A stretch of DNA of 43,757 nt from Streptomyces gelaticus (GTDB taxonomy: Bacteria; Actinomycetota; Actinomycetes; Streptomycetales; Streptomycetaceae), in contig NZ_BMTF01000037.1 of the NCBI RefSeq assembly GCF_014649535.1, positions 1 to 43,757 on the forward strand, read 5' to 3'. The notes below the pieces were generated by a model that saw only the letters and a program-made list of their open reading frames with translations, was not told where the DNA came from and ran no database searches. Position 1 is the first letter of the stretch; each line of letters opens with the position of its first letter. This document shows, one piece after another, positions 7,614 to 15,377 of the stretch. Position numbers and translations under genes: made by a program.

Positions 7614-8357
7614 CTACGCCCTGTCCGCCCGCGCGGGCGCGAATTCGTGGAGCGCCTTCGTGACGATCGCTTCCAGATGGGTGTGGTGGGCGCCCCGCCA
7701 GTAGACCCGGTCGCACTCCGTGCACTGCGCGAAGACGTCGTACGAGCGCCGGGTGCCGTGCTCCAGGTGATCGCTGACCGAGTCCTTGTCGGCCGTTCTC
7801 AGCGGGCCGTTGCAGGCGGTGCACCTGGTCCAGGGAGCCAGATGCGGGGCGAACCGCCCCAGCACATCGCGCAGTTGGTCCTCCGGGCGGTCGCTGTAGA
7901 TGTACGCCCCGGCCCAGATCTCCCGGCGGTGCAGCAGCCCGCGGTCCCGCGAGAGCAGTACGCGCCGCTCGTCCGCCGACCGGGCGGCCAGCGCGGCATC
8001 GCCGATGTCCTCGCTCTCGTACGCCGCGTCGACGCCCAGCAGCCGCAGCCGCCGGGCCAGCGTGCCGAGGTGGACATCGAGCAGGAACCGCAGCGGCGCG
8101 CCCGGGACGTACTGGGGGCGCTGCACGGCCCGTACCTCGACCAGTTCGCCGGCCCCCGGGATGTGCGAGACGGGCACGGGCCGGCCGTCGACCAGGAGCT
8201 GTCCGGCCTCGGTGAGCGGGATGCCGAGCGACTCCACGACATGGCCGAGGGTGGAGGAGCCGTCGGTGATCACGGCCGTGCGTCCCCGGCGGCGTTCATG
8301 CGCGACGAAGAGCCGCAGCTCGGGGGCGACTTCGAGGTGGATCTCCGGTCCGTTCAC
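7614..8357 (-). CDS. Mut7-C RNase-domain protein with N-terminal ubiquitin-like domain
   Basis: 247 residues. The first 80 or so residues fit the Mut7-C ubiquitin-like fold (beta-grasp, ThiS-like, TDGSSTLGHVVESLGIP). Residues 88-175 fit the PIN-like Mut7-C RNase fold, with acidic residues D94 and D138 (LLSRDRGLL) in expected catalytic positions. A zinc ribbon follows with C179-x2-C182 and C212-x2-C215. Members are predicted RNA nucleases, but the actual RNA target is unknown. The GTG at 8357 is the only sensible start for the beta-grasp domain; its ribosome binding site is weak. It stands alone, convergent with TetR. Confidence 0.88.
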   Translation of the reverse strand: MNGPEIHLEVAPELRLFVAHERRRGRTAVITDGSSTLGHVVESLGIPLTEAGQLLVDGRPVPVSHIPGAGELVEVRAVQRPQYVPGAPLRFLLDVHLGTLARRLRLLGVDAAYESEDIGDAALAARSADERRVLLSRDRGLLHRREIWAGAYIYSDRPEDQLRDVLGRFAPHLAPWTRCTACNGPLRTADKDSVSDHLEHGTRRSYDVFAQCTECDRVYWRGAHHTHLEAIVTKALHEFAPARADRA

Positions 8358-8486
8358 CCCGTCAGCATGTCATCGGCCGGGGTGCGTCAGCCAGGGGGTT
8401 TCGACTGCCGCGTGCGCCGGGTGTGCCGGGTGCCCGCGGGCGTCGCGCGGTCAGGGGCGGAGCGGGGGCGCCCCTAGAGTTCCGGT

Positions 8487-8924
8487 ATGAAGATCACCGA
8501 CCTCGAACCCGGCGACGCCAGACTCACCGACGACCTGCTTCCCGTCCTGCGTGAACTCCGCCCCCACCTCACCGAGGACCTCTTCCGGGAGGTGTACGAG
8601 CGGGGGTACGGGCAGGGCCTGCGGTTCAGCGCCGCCTACGACGACCGGGGCGTCTGCGTGGGCGCGGCCGGGTGGCGCGTCGTCGACAACACCAGCCAGA
8701 TCCGGCAGCTGTACGTCGACGACCTGGTCACCGCCGAGGGCGCCCGCTCCACCGGGGTCGGCCGAAGGCTCCTCGGCCACCTGGAGGAGCGGGCCAGGGA
8801 GGCTGGCTGCCTCCACCTCAACCTGGACTCGGGCACGCACCGCACCGATGCCCACCGCTTCTACCTGCGGGAGCGGCTGGACATCGTCGCGTTCAACTTC
8901 GACAAGGCCCTCGATTCGCACTGA
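8487..8924 (+). CDS. GNAT family N-acetyltransferase
   Basis: 145 residues. The acetyl-CoA motif A is clear in the stretch RSTGVGRRLLGHL (about 90-103), preceded by the beta-strand QLYVDDLV. The final YLRERLDIVAFNFDKAL matches GNAT motif B. Substrate unknown. The gene converges on the AraC regulator 27 bases away. Confidence 0.88.
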   Translation: MKITDLEPGDARLTDDLLPVLRELRPHLTEDLFREVYERGYGQGLRFSAAYDDRGVCVGAAGWRVVDNTSQIRQLYVDDLVTAEGARSTGVGRRLLGHLEERAREAGCLHLNLDSGTHRTDAHRFYLRERLDIVAFNFDKALDSH

Positions 8925-8931
8925 GCGGCGG

Positions 8932-8951
8932 GCGCCGGACCCGGCCGGCGC
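8932..8951. terminator. Hairpin between convergent GNAT and AraC genes
   Basis: A perfect 7-bp GC-rich inverted repeat (8932-8938 with 8945-8951) with a 6-base loop fills the 27-base gap between the two stop codons. It could serve both directions. Confidence 0.5.
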
Positions 8952-9752
8952 TCAGCGCGGCGCGAACGCCGTCGGGGGTACGCCGACCGTGGTCGTGAAG
9001 TCCCTGGTCAGGTGGGCCTGGTCGCTGTAGCCGAGCTCCGCCGCGAGCGCCGCCCAGTCCACCTGCCGGTCCGACTCGGCCCGCTCCAGCGCTTCGTGGA
9101 TGCGGTAGCGGAGGATGACCCACTTGGGTCCGACACCGACGTACGCGGCGAACAGCCGCTGGAGCGAGCGCGACGACACCCCTTCCACGCGGGCGAGTTC
9201 GCCGACGCGGCGCACCGTGCGGTCCGTACGCACCAGGTCGACCAGGGCCATCGCGCGTTCGGCCTGCGGGTCCGGTTCCGGGGCGAGCGCCAGCAGGTAT
9301 GCGTCGAGCGCCGCCACCCGCGCGTCCTCGTCCGCCGGGCCGAGCACCGCCGACGGCGGGGCGGGCGGGGTGAACACCTCGTCGGCGGGAAGCCGCCGCC
9401 CGGTCCACTCCGCGACCGGTCGGTCCGGTGCGAACGGCCGGAATCCGCCGGGCCGGAACTGCACGCCGCAGACCCGGCCCCGGCCTGACAGCTTCTGCGT
9501 GAACAGCTCAAGACCGATGCCCGAGACCTCCGCGAAACCGTCCTCGCCCCCGTACCGCTGGAAGACCAGGTTCACCGACGGGTGGGGCACCAGGTGGGAG
9601 GCGTACGGCTGGGACAGGTCCCAGTCGATCAGCCAGTAGTGCTCCAGGTACGGCCGCAGTCCGGCGGCGGGTTCACGGCGGCGGAAACGTACCTGGGCGA
9701 AGAGCTCGGGGGCGTCGACGATGCCCCGGGTGTCGCGTCGAGGACCGGCCAT
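8952..9752 (-). CDS. AraC family transcriptional regulator
   Basis: 266 residues. The N-terminal half (LEHYWLIDWDL, LVPHPSVNLVFQRYGG, GVQFRPGGFRPF) is the DUF6597-type sensor domain common in actinobacterial AraC proteins. The C-terminal 100 residues carry the two helix-turn-helix motifs, with VGELARVEGVSSRSLQRLF and the final LGYSDQAHLTRDFTTTVGVPP. The ATG at 9752 has an AGGA element upstream. Targets are not evident; the adjacent genes are not in an obvious regulon. Confidence 0.92.
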   Translation of the reverse strand: MAGPRRDTRGIVDAPELFAQVRFRRREPAAGLRPYLEHYWLIDWDLSQPYASHLVPHPSVNLVFQRYGGEDGFAEVSGIGLELFTQKLSGRGRVCGVQFRPGGFRPFAPDRPVAEWTGRRLPADEVFTPPAPPSAVLGPADEDARVAALDAYLLALAPEPDPQAERAMALVDLVRTDRTVRRVGELARVEGVSSRSLQRLFAAYVGVGPKWVILRYRIHEALERAESDRQVDWAALAAELGYSDQAHLTRDFTTTVGVPPTAFAPR

Positions 9753-9837
9753 GACGGCGATCCTACGGGCGCCGCCGCCGGCTTTCGCACTGCGCGGAAG
9801 CCGCTGGAGACCGTTCTTCGGCCCCATGAACGGCCGG

Positions 9838-9862
9838 ACGGGGCGTGCCTGCCCCGCCCCGT
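9838..9862 (-). terminator. Hairpin after the propeller-like gene
   Basis: An 8-bp perfect stem (9838-9845 with 9855-9862) begins 10 bases past the stop codon of the minus-strand gene that ends at 9872. No U tract. Confidence 0.5.
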
Positions 9863-9871
9863 GCCGCCGGG

Positions 9872-11008
9872 CTACCGGCTCCACACGTACAGGGTGTCGC
9901 CCGCCTCCGACACCGTGTACCAGGTGCCGTCGCCGAGGGCCGTGGGGGCGCCGGACACCGGGAACGGGTACGTGAGCTGCGCGGCCGGCCGCATCCGCGC
10001 CCCGGCCGTGCTCACCAGCCAGTGGCGCGCCTCGCCGTACTCCTCGTCCCGCTCCGACGTACCGGCGACGACGGTCTCCTCGTCGAGGAAGCCGCACGCG
10101 TAGTCCCAGAGCGTCTCGTCGGCGTCCTGGTCGTCGGGGTCGGCCCCGGGGTGGCGGGGGACGGTGTGCTCGGTGTCGAGTTCGGACAGCACGGAACCGT
10201 CGTCCACCCGGTGCACGCCGAGGGTCTCCTGGTAATGGGTCACCGTCAGGAAGCGGTCGCCCGAGGGACTCACATCCGTGAGGATCCGCTCGTCGTCGCA
10301 GAACCGCCGGACGGAGAGCTGCTCGCCGTCCCAGCGGCCCCACAGCATCGGCACCCCGTCCTGCCCCTCGCCGACGCACAGTCCCATCCGGGCGGGGTCG
10401 GGGTGCGGGACGTGGTCCGATCCGACCGCCGCGGTCTCCGCCTCCGCCCGGCCGAGCACCCGTCCGTCGGCGGCGTCGAGGACCAGCCACTCGTCCAGCG
10501 CCTCCGGATCGGGCCCGAACGCGGCGACCGGGCCGCGGACATGGGCCCACACAAGGCTTGCGTCCGCGGAGAACACGGCCGAGCCGCTGTCCGCGTAGAG
10601 ATGGCGGCGGTCGGTCGCGTACTCCTCGTACGTGGTGTGGAGGGCGCGGCAACCACCCTCCCAGCAGCCGTGCCGGACCTCCCAGCGCACCGCCCCTGTC
10701 GGGTCCACCGCACGGACCGCGTGCACCCCGGCGAAGACCGCGAGGTCACCGCCCGGGGCCACCGCGCAGGTGCCGAAGCCGCGGGGCCACGGCGCGGGGA
10801 AGCGGACCGCCGCCGCGCCCGGGGAATCGGGGTCGAGAGCGATCAGTTCGGTGTCACCGCGCTGGACGAGCAGGCGCCGGCCTTCTGCTGACCGCCCGTC
10901 ACCGGGTGCGGGCCACCGCAGGAGATCCGGGGCGTCCGCCGCGTCCCGCACGCGGTCCAGCGGTGCGGCGAGCGTGGCGACAAGACGTGCGACGGCGGCA
11001 TCGGCCAT
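9872..11008 (-). CDS. Hypothetical protein, probable beta-propeller (PQQ/WD-like repeats)
   Basis: 378 residues, no signal peptide or membrane segment. It contains repeated strand-rich segments of the kind found in quinoprotein/WD-like propellers: LLVQRGDTELIALDP, LAVFAGVHAVRAVDPTGAVRWEV, EWLVLDAADGRVLGRAEAE, RFLTVTHYQETLGVHRV and TWYTVSEAGDTLYVW. The order and spacing suggest five to seven blades. A HGCWEGGC motif (two cysteines) is unusual. Function unknown. The ATG at 11008 has GGAGG nine bases before it. It is not obviously in an operon. Confidence 0.72.
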   Translation of the reverse strand: MADAAVARLVATLAAPLDRVRDAADAPDLLRWPAPGDGRSAEGRRLLVQRGDTELIALDPDSPGAAAVRFPAPWPRGFGTCAVAPGGDLAVFAGVHAVRAVDPTGAVRWEVRHGCWEGGCRALHTTYEEYATDRRHLYADSGSAVFSADASLVWAHVRGPVAAFGPDPEALDEWLVLDAADGRVLGRAEAETAAVGSDHVPHPDPARMGLCVGEGQDGVPMLWGRWDGEQLSVRRFCDDERILTDVSPSGDRFLTVTHYQETLGVHRVDDGSVLSELDTEHTVPRHPGADPDDQDADETLWDYACGFLDEETVVAGTSERDEEYGEARHWLVSTAGARMRPAAQLTYPFPVSGAPTALGDGTWYTVSEAGDTLYVWSR

Positions 11009-11100
11009 GGGACGGGTCCTCCCCCTCGTGCATGAGTGCAGCGACTCGAACGTGAGTGCATCGGTACGAGGAGAACCGTACGGCCGTGGCCCGGCCCGCA

Positions 11101-11985
11101 TCAGCTCCGGTACGCCTCCGGGACGACGGCGACCGGGCAGGGCGCGTAATGCAGCACCGCGTGGCTGACCGGGCCCAGCTGGAGTCCGTGCCGTCCGCTG
11201 CTCCGCCGGGCGCCGACGACCAGCAGTTCCGCCCCCTCGGCGGCCTCGACGAGTACCTGGTGCGCCGGTCCCTGCGCGACCGAGCGGTGGACGACCGTTC
11301 CGGAATCGTCCCCTTCGGTCAGCGCCCCCAGGACCTCTTCGAGATGTTCCTCGGCCCGTCGGCGCTGAGGGGAAGCGGGAGCGCCCGGGAAGGGCGGGTG
11401 GGTCAGGAGCTCGTGCGCCGGGCGGCGCCAGGCCCGTACGGCGACCAGTTCGCCGTGGCCTGCCGCGGCCTGGGCCAGCGCGAAGACGGCGGCCGCCGAC
11501 GGTGCGGGGGCGTCGCTGATCCCGACGACGACGCGGCCGGGTTCCGCCCGTGCGCCAGGCCGGACCGCGGGAACCACCACGACCGGGCAGTGGGAGCGGC
11601 CGGCCAGCGAGAGTCCGACGGACCCGAGGAGCATTCCGGCGATCCGGCCCCGGCCCCGGGACCCCAGGACGACGAGTGACGCCTTGTGGCTCTCCCGTAC
11701 GAGTGCGGCCACCGGGTCCTCGGGCTGAACATCGGCCACCACGACCACCTCGGGCCTGAGGTCCCGGACGCGGTCCCGGGCCGAGGCGACGAGATGCTCG
11801 GCGAGGGCCTGCTCCCCGGGGTGATCGTCGTCGAGGCCGGGCCGCAGCCCCTCGTAGCGCTCCCACAGCGAGGCGTGCACGATGCGCAGGGGGAGCCGGG
11901 AGCGTGCCGCTTCCGTCGCGGCCCAGTCCAGGGCCCGCAGGCTGCCCTCCGATCCGTCCATTCCGACGACCACGGGGAGCCGCAT
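11101..11985 (-). CDS. Universal stress protein, tandem UspA domains
   Basis: 294 residues with two UspA domains (about 1-140 and 150-290). The first carries the complete ATP-binding motif G108-x2-G111-x9-G121-S122. In the second the equivalent loop (GARRSSGRHGLQLGPVSH) is similar but degenerate, so it may bind nucleotide differently. Such dual-Usp proteins are common in actinobacteria and in mycobacteria are tied to hypoxia and dormancy. The next gene upstream on the same strand is an Acg-like nitroreductase, a family also controlled by dormancy regulators. I use the ATG at 11985; an in-frame GTG at 11994 is possible. Confidence 0.9.
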   Translation of the reverse strand: MRLPVVVGMDGSEGSLRALDWAATEAARSRLPLRIVHASLWERYEGLRPGLDDDHPGEQALAEHLVASARDRVRDLRPEVVVVADVQPEDPVAALVRESHKASLVVLGSRGRGRIAGMLLGSVGLSLAGRSHCPVVVVPAVRPGARAEPGRVVVGISDAPAPSAAAVFALAQAAAGHGELVAVRAWRRPAHELLTHPPFPGAPASPQRRRAEEHLEEVLGALTEGDDSGTVVHRSVAQGPAHQVLVEAAEGAELLVVGARRSSGRHGLQLGPVSHAVLHYAPCPVAVVPEAYRS

Positions 11986-12024
11986 CGCGCACACCGCCTT
12001 CTCTCGGTGCCCCTCTCGGGCGTT

Positions 12025-13026
12025 CTACGGTTCGATCGTCAGCACCCGGTCCAGGGGGCGGCGCGGCGTGTGCGGCCCGGTGGGTCCGTATCCCAGGCGG
12101 ATGATCATCTGGGGGTGGCCGGTGCCGTGGACCGGTTCGCGCAGGACCCAGCGCAGCTCCGGCCATTCCAGGGGCTGGGTCGCGAACGAGGTGGACACCT
12201 GCTCCAGCGTGGCGGCGAGCAGGACGCGCTCCAGCGCCTGGCCTGCGCGCAGCCAGTCCGCGGGGCGGTCGCCCTCGGTGCTCAGCAGGGCCAGCTGGGG
12301 CCGCTGTTCGAACAGGACGCGGGCCCGGCCGGCGAGGGAGGAGGTGCCGTCGAAGTCGCGGTTGGTCGCCCGCTCGGTGGCGTCGCGGGGGCCGAAGGCG
12401 TAGTCGGGGATGCCGTCGACCGGCGCGTCGGACTTCGTGTACCGGACCCAGTGCTCCTGCTCGGCCTCCCGTGCCGGGTCCGCCCGGTCGTATCCCTCGG
12501 CGTCCCGGATCAGGTCGAGCACGGTCCCCAGATGGGGCTCGGTGAGGAAAGCGAAGTCCGCGCCCTCGGCACGGGCCGCGTCGGAGAGGCGCGCCCGGAC
12601 ATCGTCGGGGATCGCCCGCTCGTCGAACGGGTAGCGGCTGGTGTGCCGGTTCGCGATCGCGGGATGGAGGGCGCGGAGCTCTTCGCCGGCTCGCCCGCGC
12701 GGGGTGTCGGGGAGATCGTCCAGGCGCACGGATGCCAGGAGGGCCGGCTCCGACGGTGCGGGCAGCAGGGTGGTGACCGCGTCCAGGCCGTGGTGGGCGG
12801 CGGAGACCCGCAGGTTGAGCAGGGCCGCGCCGCAGCCGATGTGGAGGGCACGGGTGGAGGGGTCGGCCTGTGGCATCCGGCGCTCGTAATCGGCCCGGAG
12901 GACGAGGGTGCGGCTGCGGCGCCCGTAGTGGAAGAGCCAGGGCTGGGCGTTGTGCATGGACGGCGCGGCGGTGGCGTCGGCGACCAGGCCGGTCACCACG
13001 GCGTCGGTGAGTGTCTCGGTGGACAT
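12025..13026 (-). CDS. Acg-like nitroreductase-fold protein
   Basis: 333 residues. Features typical of the Acg family (nitroreductase-fold, FMN-associated, NfnB-like) are SMHNAQPWLF near the N-terminus, the ANRHTSRYPF block in the middle and a LRWVLREPVHGTGHPQMIIRLGYG block near the end. In Mycobacterium tuberculosis Acg proteins are DosR-regulated and may bind or sequester flavin rather than reduce nitro groups. Start at 13026 chosen for GGGGG shortly upstream and because the family begins around ETLTDAVV. It precedes the universal stress protein on the same strand with a 39-base gap, so they likely form a small stress or dormancy operon. Confidence 0.88.
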   Translation of the reverse strand: MSTETLTDAVVTGLVADATAAPSMHNAQPWLFHYGRRSRTLVLRADYERRMPQADPSTRALHIGCGAALLNLRVSAAHHGLDAVTTLLPAPSEPALLASVRLDDLPDTPRGRAGEELRALHPAIANRHTSRYPFDERAIPDDVRARLSDAARAEGADFAFLTEPHLGTVLDLIRDAEGYDRADPAREAEQEHWVRYTKSDAPVDGIPDYAFGPRDATERATNRDFDGTSSLAGRARVLFEQRPQLALLSTEGDRPADWLRAGQALERVLLAATLEQVSTSFATQPLEWPELRWVLREPVHGTGHPQMIIRLGYGPTGPHTPRRPLDRVLTIEP

Positions 13027-13180
13027 CGGACCCCCGGGGGTCGGGAACTGTCGATGTCTCTCCAGCATGTATCAAGATCCGCCGCGGCGATATGGGTCTT
13101 TCCTCTCGAAGCTTGCATTTCCCGCGATTTCGGGTTCCGCCGGGCGGCGGCCGGGGGAGAGGCGGCGGGGCGCCGGGTGG

Positions 13181-13834
13181 CTATGCGGTCGCTCCGAGCC
13201 GGGTGACCAGGTGGTGCCAGGCTTCCTCCAGGCGCTCCAGGGGCATGCCGCGCTCCACGGTGAGGTGGTGGACGAGGGCGGTGTCGATGAAGCCGAGCAG
13301 GGTGTGGGCCAGCAGTTCCGGATCGCCGGTCGCGTTCGCCTGCCGCAGCAGCATCGCGATGTGGTTGATGCGCAGATGGAGCGCCGGGACGGCGTAGTTG
13401 CGCAGCGGGTCGGTCCGGCTGGCCAGGATCAGCGCGTGCTGATCGCGTTCGTGACGCAGAACGGCGGGCCCGAAGGCGTGCAGCCGCTCCGCCGCGGAGG
13501 CGCCGGGGCCCAGCGGTGGCGGACCGGAGAGGAAGGCGGCCTGGAGCTGCTTCTCCCGGTGGTCCAGGAGCGCGATCAGGAGGCCGGCCCGGTCGCCGAA
13601 GCGCCGGAAGACAGTTCCCTTGCCCACCCCTGCGGCGGCGGCCACCGACTCCATGGTCAGGTCCGCCGCTCCGCACCCGGACAGGAGCCGGGAGGCGGCG
13701 TCCAGCAGGAGCGTGCGGTTGCGTGCCGCGTCCGCTCGTAGCTGATGGGGCTCGTCGGTCGGTGCGAGCGGGAGATTCCTCCGCTCTTCTCCTGGTTCGG
13801 GCAGTTTCGAGGTAGGGGCGACGGAGTCGGTCAT
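13181..13834 (-). CDS. TetR family repressor divergent from FMN reductase
   Basis: 217 residues with a 30-residue N-terminal extension before the helix-turn-helix. The HTH includes LTMESVAAAAGVGKGTVFRRFGDRAGLL. The C-terminal SBP-like TetR_C has NHIAMLLRQANATGDPELLAHTLLGFIDTALVHH. This subgroup frequently lies next to an NADPH-dependent FMN reductase, as here. It should bind the two GGACC palindromes in the divergent promoter and repress both genes. Confidence 0.9.
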   Translation of the reverse strand: MTDSVAPTSKLPEPGEERRNLPLAPTDEPHQLRADAARNRTLLLDAASRLLSGCGAADLTMESVAAAAGVGKGTVFRRFGDRAGLLIALLDHREKQLQAAFLSGPPPLGPGASAAERLHAFGPAVLRHERDQHALILASRTDPLRNYAVPALHLRINHIAMLLRQANATGDPELLAHTLLGFIDTALVHHLTVERGMPLERLEEAWHHLVTRLGATA

Positions 13835-13865
13835 GGCCTCAGCGTAACGTCCGGGAAGAATAAGT

Positions 13866-13912
13866 GGACCGTGGTCCGTTTAGGTGGTAGAAATTCAACC
13901 GGACCGCGGTCC
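13866..13912. promoter_or_regulatory. Two GGACC-N2-GGTCC operators between TetR and FMN reductase genes
   Basis: GGACC-GT-GGTCC at 13866-13877 and the perfect palindrome GGACC-GC-GGTCC at 13901-13912 start 35 bases apart, and each is followed by GTTT. Their spacing and symmetry are typical of TetR dimer sites. They lie 32 bases upstream of the TetR start codon and 43 bases upstream of the reductase start codon, so one repressor could cover both promoters. Confidence 0.8.
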
Positions 13913-13954
13913 GTTTGTTTGGATCACCTGCCTCTCCGCCTCCCGGGAGTTCCC

Positions 13955-14512
13955 ATGTCTGTACGCATCCTCGCCCTCGTCGGCAGCCTCCGCGCCGGCT
14001 CGCACAACCGTCAGCTCGCCGAGGCCGCCGTCAAGCACGCCCCCGAGGGCGCCGAGATCGAGCTGTTCGAGGGCCTGGCCGATGTGCCCTTCTACAACGA
14101 GGACACCGACGTCGAGGGAAGCGTCCCGGCGGCCGCCGTCCGGCTGCGTGAGGCGGCGGCAGGGGTCGACGCCTTCCTGCTGTTCTCGCCCGAGTACAAC
14201 GGCACCATGCCGGCCGTCCTGAAGAACGCCATCGACTGGCTGTCGCGCCCGTTCGGCGCCGGTGCCATCTCCGGCAAGCCGGTCGCCGTGGTCGGCACCG
14301 CCTTCGGCCAGTACGGCGGCGTCTGGGCGCAGGACGACGCCCGCAAGTCCGTGGGGATCGCGGGCGCCGTGGTCCTGGAGGACGTCAAGCTGTCCATCCC
14401 CGGCTCCGTGACCCGCTTCGCCGACACCCACCCCGCCGACGACGCCGAGGTCGTCACCGCGATCACCGAGGTCATCGCCCAGGTGCGCTCGGCCGTTCCG
14501 GTGGCCGCCTGA
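13955..14512 (+). CDS. NADPH-dependent FMN reductase (flavodoxin-like)
   Basis: 185 residues, typical length. The phosphate-binding loop is GSLRAGSHNRQLAEA (residues about 10-24), and the flavin-contact block is SPEYNGTMPAVLKNAIDWLSR (about 84-104). These match the ArsH/ChrR/azoreductase-like NAD(P)H:FMN reductases. It probably supplies reduced flavin or detoxifies quinones. The ATG is preceded by GGGAG with a 5-base gap. Expression is probably controlled by the divergent TetR. Confidence 0.93.
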   Translation: MSVRILALVGSLRAGSHNRQLAEAAVKHAPEGAEIELFEGLADVPFYNEDTDVEGSVPAAAVRLREAAAGVDAFLLFSPEYNGTMPAVLKNAIDWLSRPFGAGAISGKPVAVVGTAFGQYGGVWAQDDARKSVGIAGAVVLEDVKLSIPGSVTRFADTHPADDAEVVTAITEVIAQVRSAVPVAA

Positions 14513-14517
14513 TCTCC

Positions 14518-14590
14518 GGGCCCGTCCGACCGGGGCCGGACGGGCCCTGCGCATGCGGCGGCGGCCGGGCGAGGACGCCCGGCCGCCGCC
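14518..14590 (+). terminator. Tandem strong hairpins after the FMN reductase gene
   Basis: First hairpin: an 11-bp perfect stem (14518-14528 with 14537-14547), beginning six bases past the stop codon. Second: a 15-bp perfect stem (14557-14571 with 14576-14590) and an AGGA loop. The convergent gene ends at 14658, so the pair probably insulates both sides. Confidence 0.8.
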
Positions 14591-14657
14591 GTCGTCATGT
14601 TCCGGGGAGTCCCGGGGCGGGCGCGCCCGGGACGGCAACCCGCCGAACGCGCGCCGG

Positions 14658-15089
14658 TCAGGGCCACACCAGGCAGTACGCCTGGTGCCCCGCATCGTGC
14701 AGCCGGTGCGAGAAGTCCTGCCACTCGTGCAGGAGCTGGTAGACGTTGAACGCGTCGCGCGGGCCGCCGCGGTCCGGGACCGTGGACCAGATGAAGGCCG
14801 CGGCGCCCACTGACTCCTCGCCGACGCCGCGCAGCGGGTCGACGACCGTCATCGGCAGCTTGACCACCGCGTAGTCGGGGTGCAGCACGACCAGCTCCAG
14901 CGGGGGGACCCGGTGCAGAGGTATGCCCTGTATTCCGGTGAGGACCATCGCCGCCACCGTCTCCGGCTTGATCTTGGTGAACATGCCGCCCATGCCCAGC
15001 TCGTCGCCGCCGAGCTCCTCGGGGCGCATCGAAATGGGCACGCGTGCCGCGGTGGCCCCGTCGGGAGCACCGAAGTACTTGTAGGTCAC
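14658..15089 (-). CDS. Conserved hypothetical protein
   Basis: 143 residues from the GTG at 15089, the most likely start because the sequence upstream is a low-complexity Arg/Gly stretch. The protein begins VTYKYFGAPDG and ends HEWQDFSHRLHDAGHQAYCLVW. It has no signal peptide, no membrane helix and no motif I recognise. The composition looks like a compact soluble alpha/beta domain. From memory it seems a conserved Streptomyces protein found near hemL, but I cannot assign a function. The ribosome binding site (GGGTGGG) is weak. Confidence 0.6.
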   Translation of the reverse strand: MTYKYFGAPDGATAARVPISMRPEELGGDELGMGGMFTKIKPETVAAMVLTGIQGIPLHRVPPLELVVLHPDYAVVKLPMTVVDPLRGVGEESVGAAAFIWSTVPDRGGPRDAFNVYQLLHEWQDFSHRLHDAGHQAYCLVWP

Positions 15090-15242
15090 CCCCACCCGGC
15101 CACCACTCCTGCTTCCGGCTTCGCCACCCTGCGCACCACTGGCCCGTACGCCCTGCTCGCGCTCCGCCTCACGCCGGTGCCTACCCCGCCGGGCAGGCTC
15201 GGGCCCCGGGCCGCCGGTCCCTTCGCCCACTCCGCCACCGCG

Positions 15243-15317
15243 ATGCATATCTCATCCACCCGACTACTACTTAGGAGACACAGCCCCCGCCGCGCAACCC
15301 GATCATCGTGTCAGTGA
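15243..15317 (+). CDS. Possible 24-residue upstream reading frame before hemL
   Basis: An ATG at 15243 opens a 24-codon frame (MHISSTRLLLRRHSP...) ending in TGA at 15315-15317, 60 bases before hemL. It holds a run of codons rare in Streptomyces: CTA, CTA, CTT, AGG, AGA in a row. No strong ribosome binding site is seen. It could be a regulatory leader peptide or simply chance. The rest of the 288-base gap before hemL contains no other clear element. Confidence 0.3.
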   Translation: MHISSTRLLLRRHSPRRATRSSCQ

Positions 15318-15377
15318 CCTCCCCCGCGGGCGGGCGGTGAAACACCTGCCCGCAAGACCGTCCGGGGCTCTGACACC

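Noticed and set aside
9872..13075. A very long minus-strand open frame covering several genes
   Set aside because: High GC makes stop codons rare in non-coding frames. The part outside the propeller-like gene is Arg/Pro/Gly-rich and lies in a shifted frame over clear universal stress and nitroreductase genes.
13872..14222. Alternative frames over the FMN reductase gene
   Set aside because: They are shadows of the flavodoxin-like gene, which has a clear motif set and ribosome binding site.
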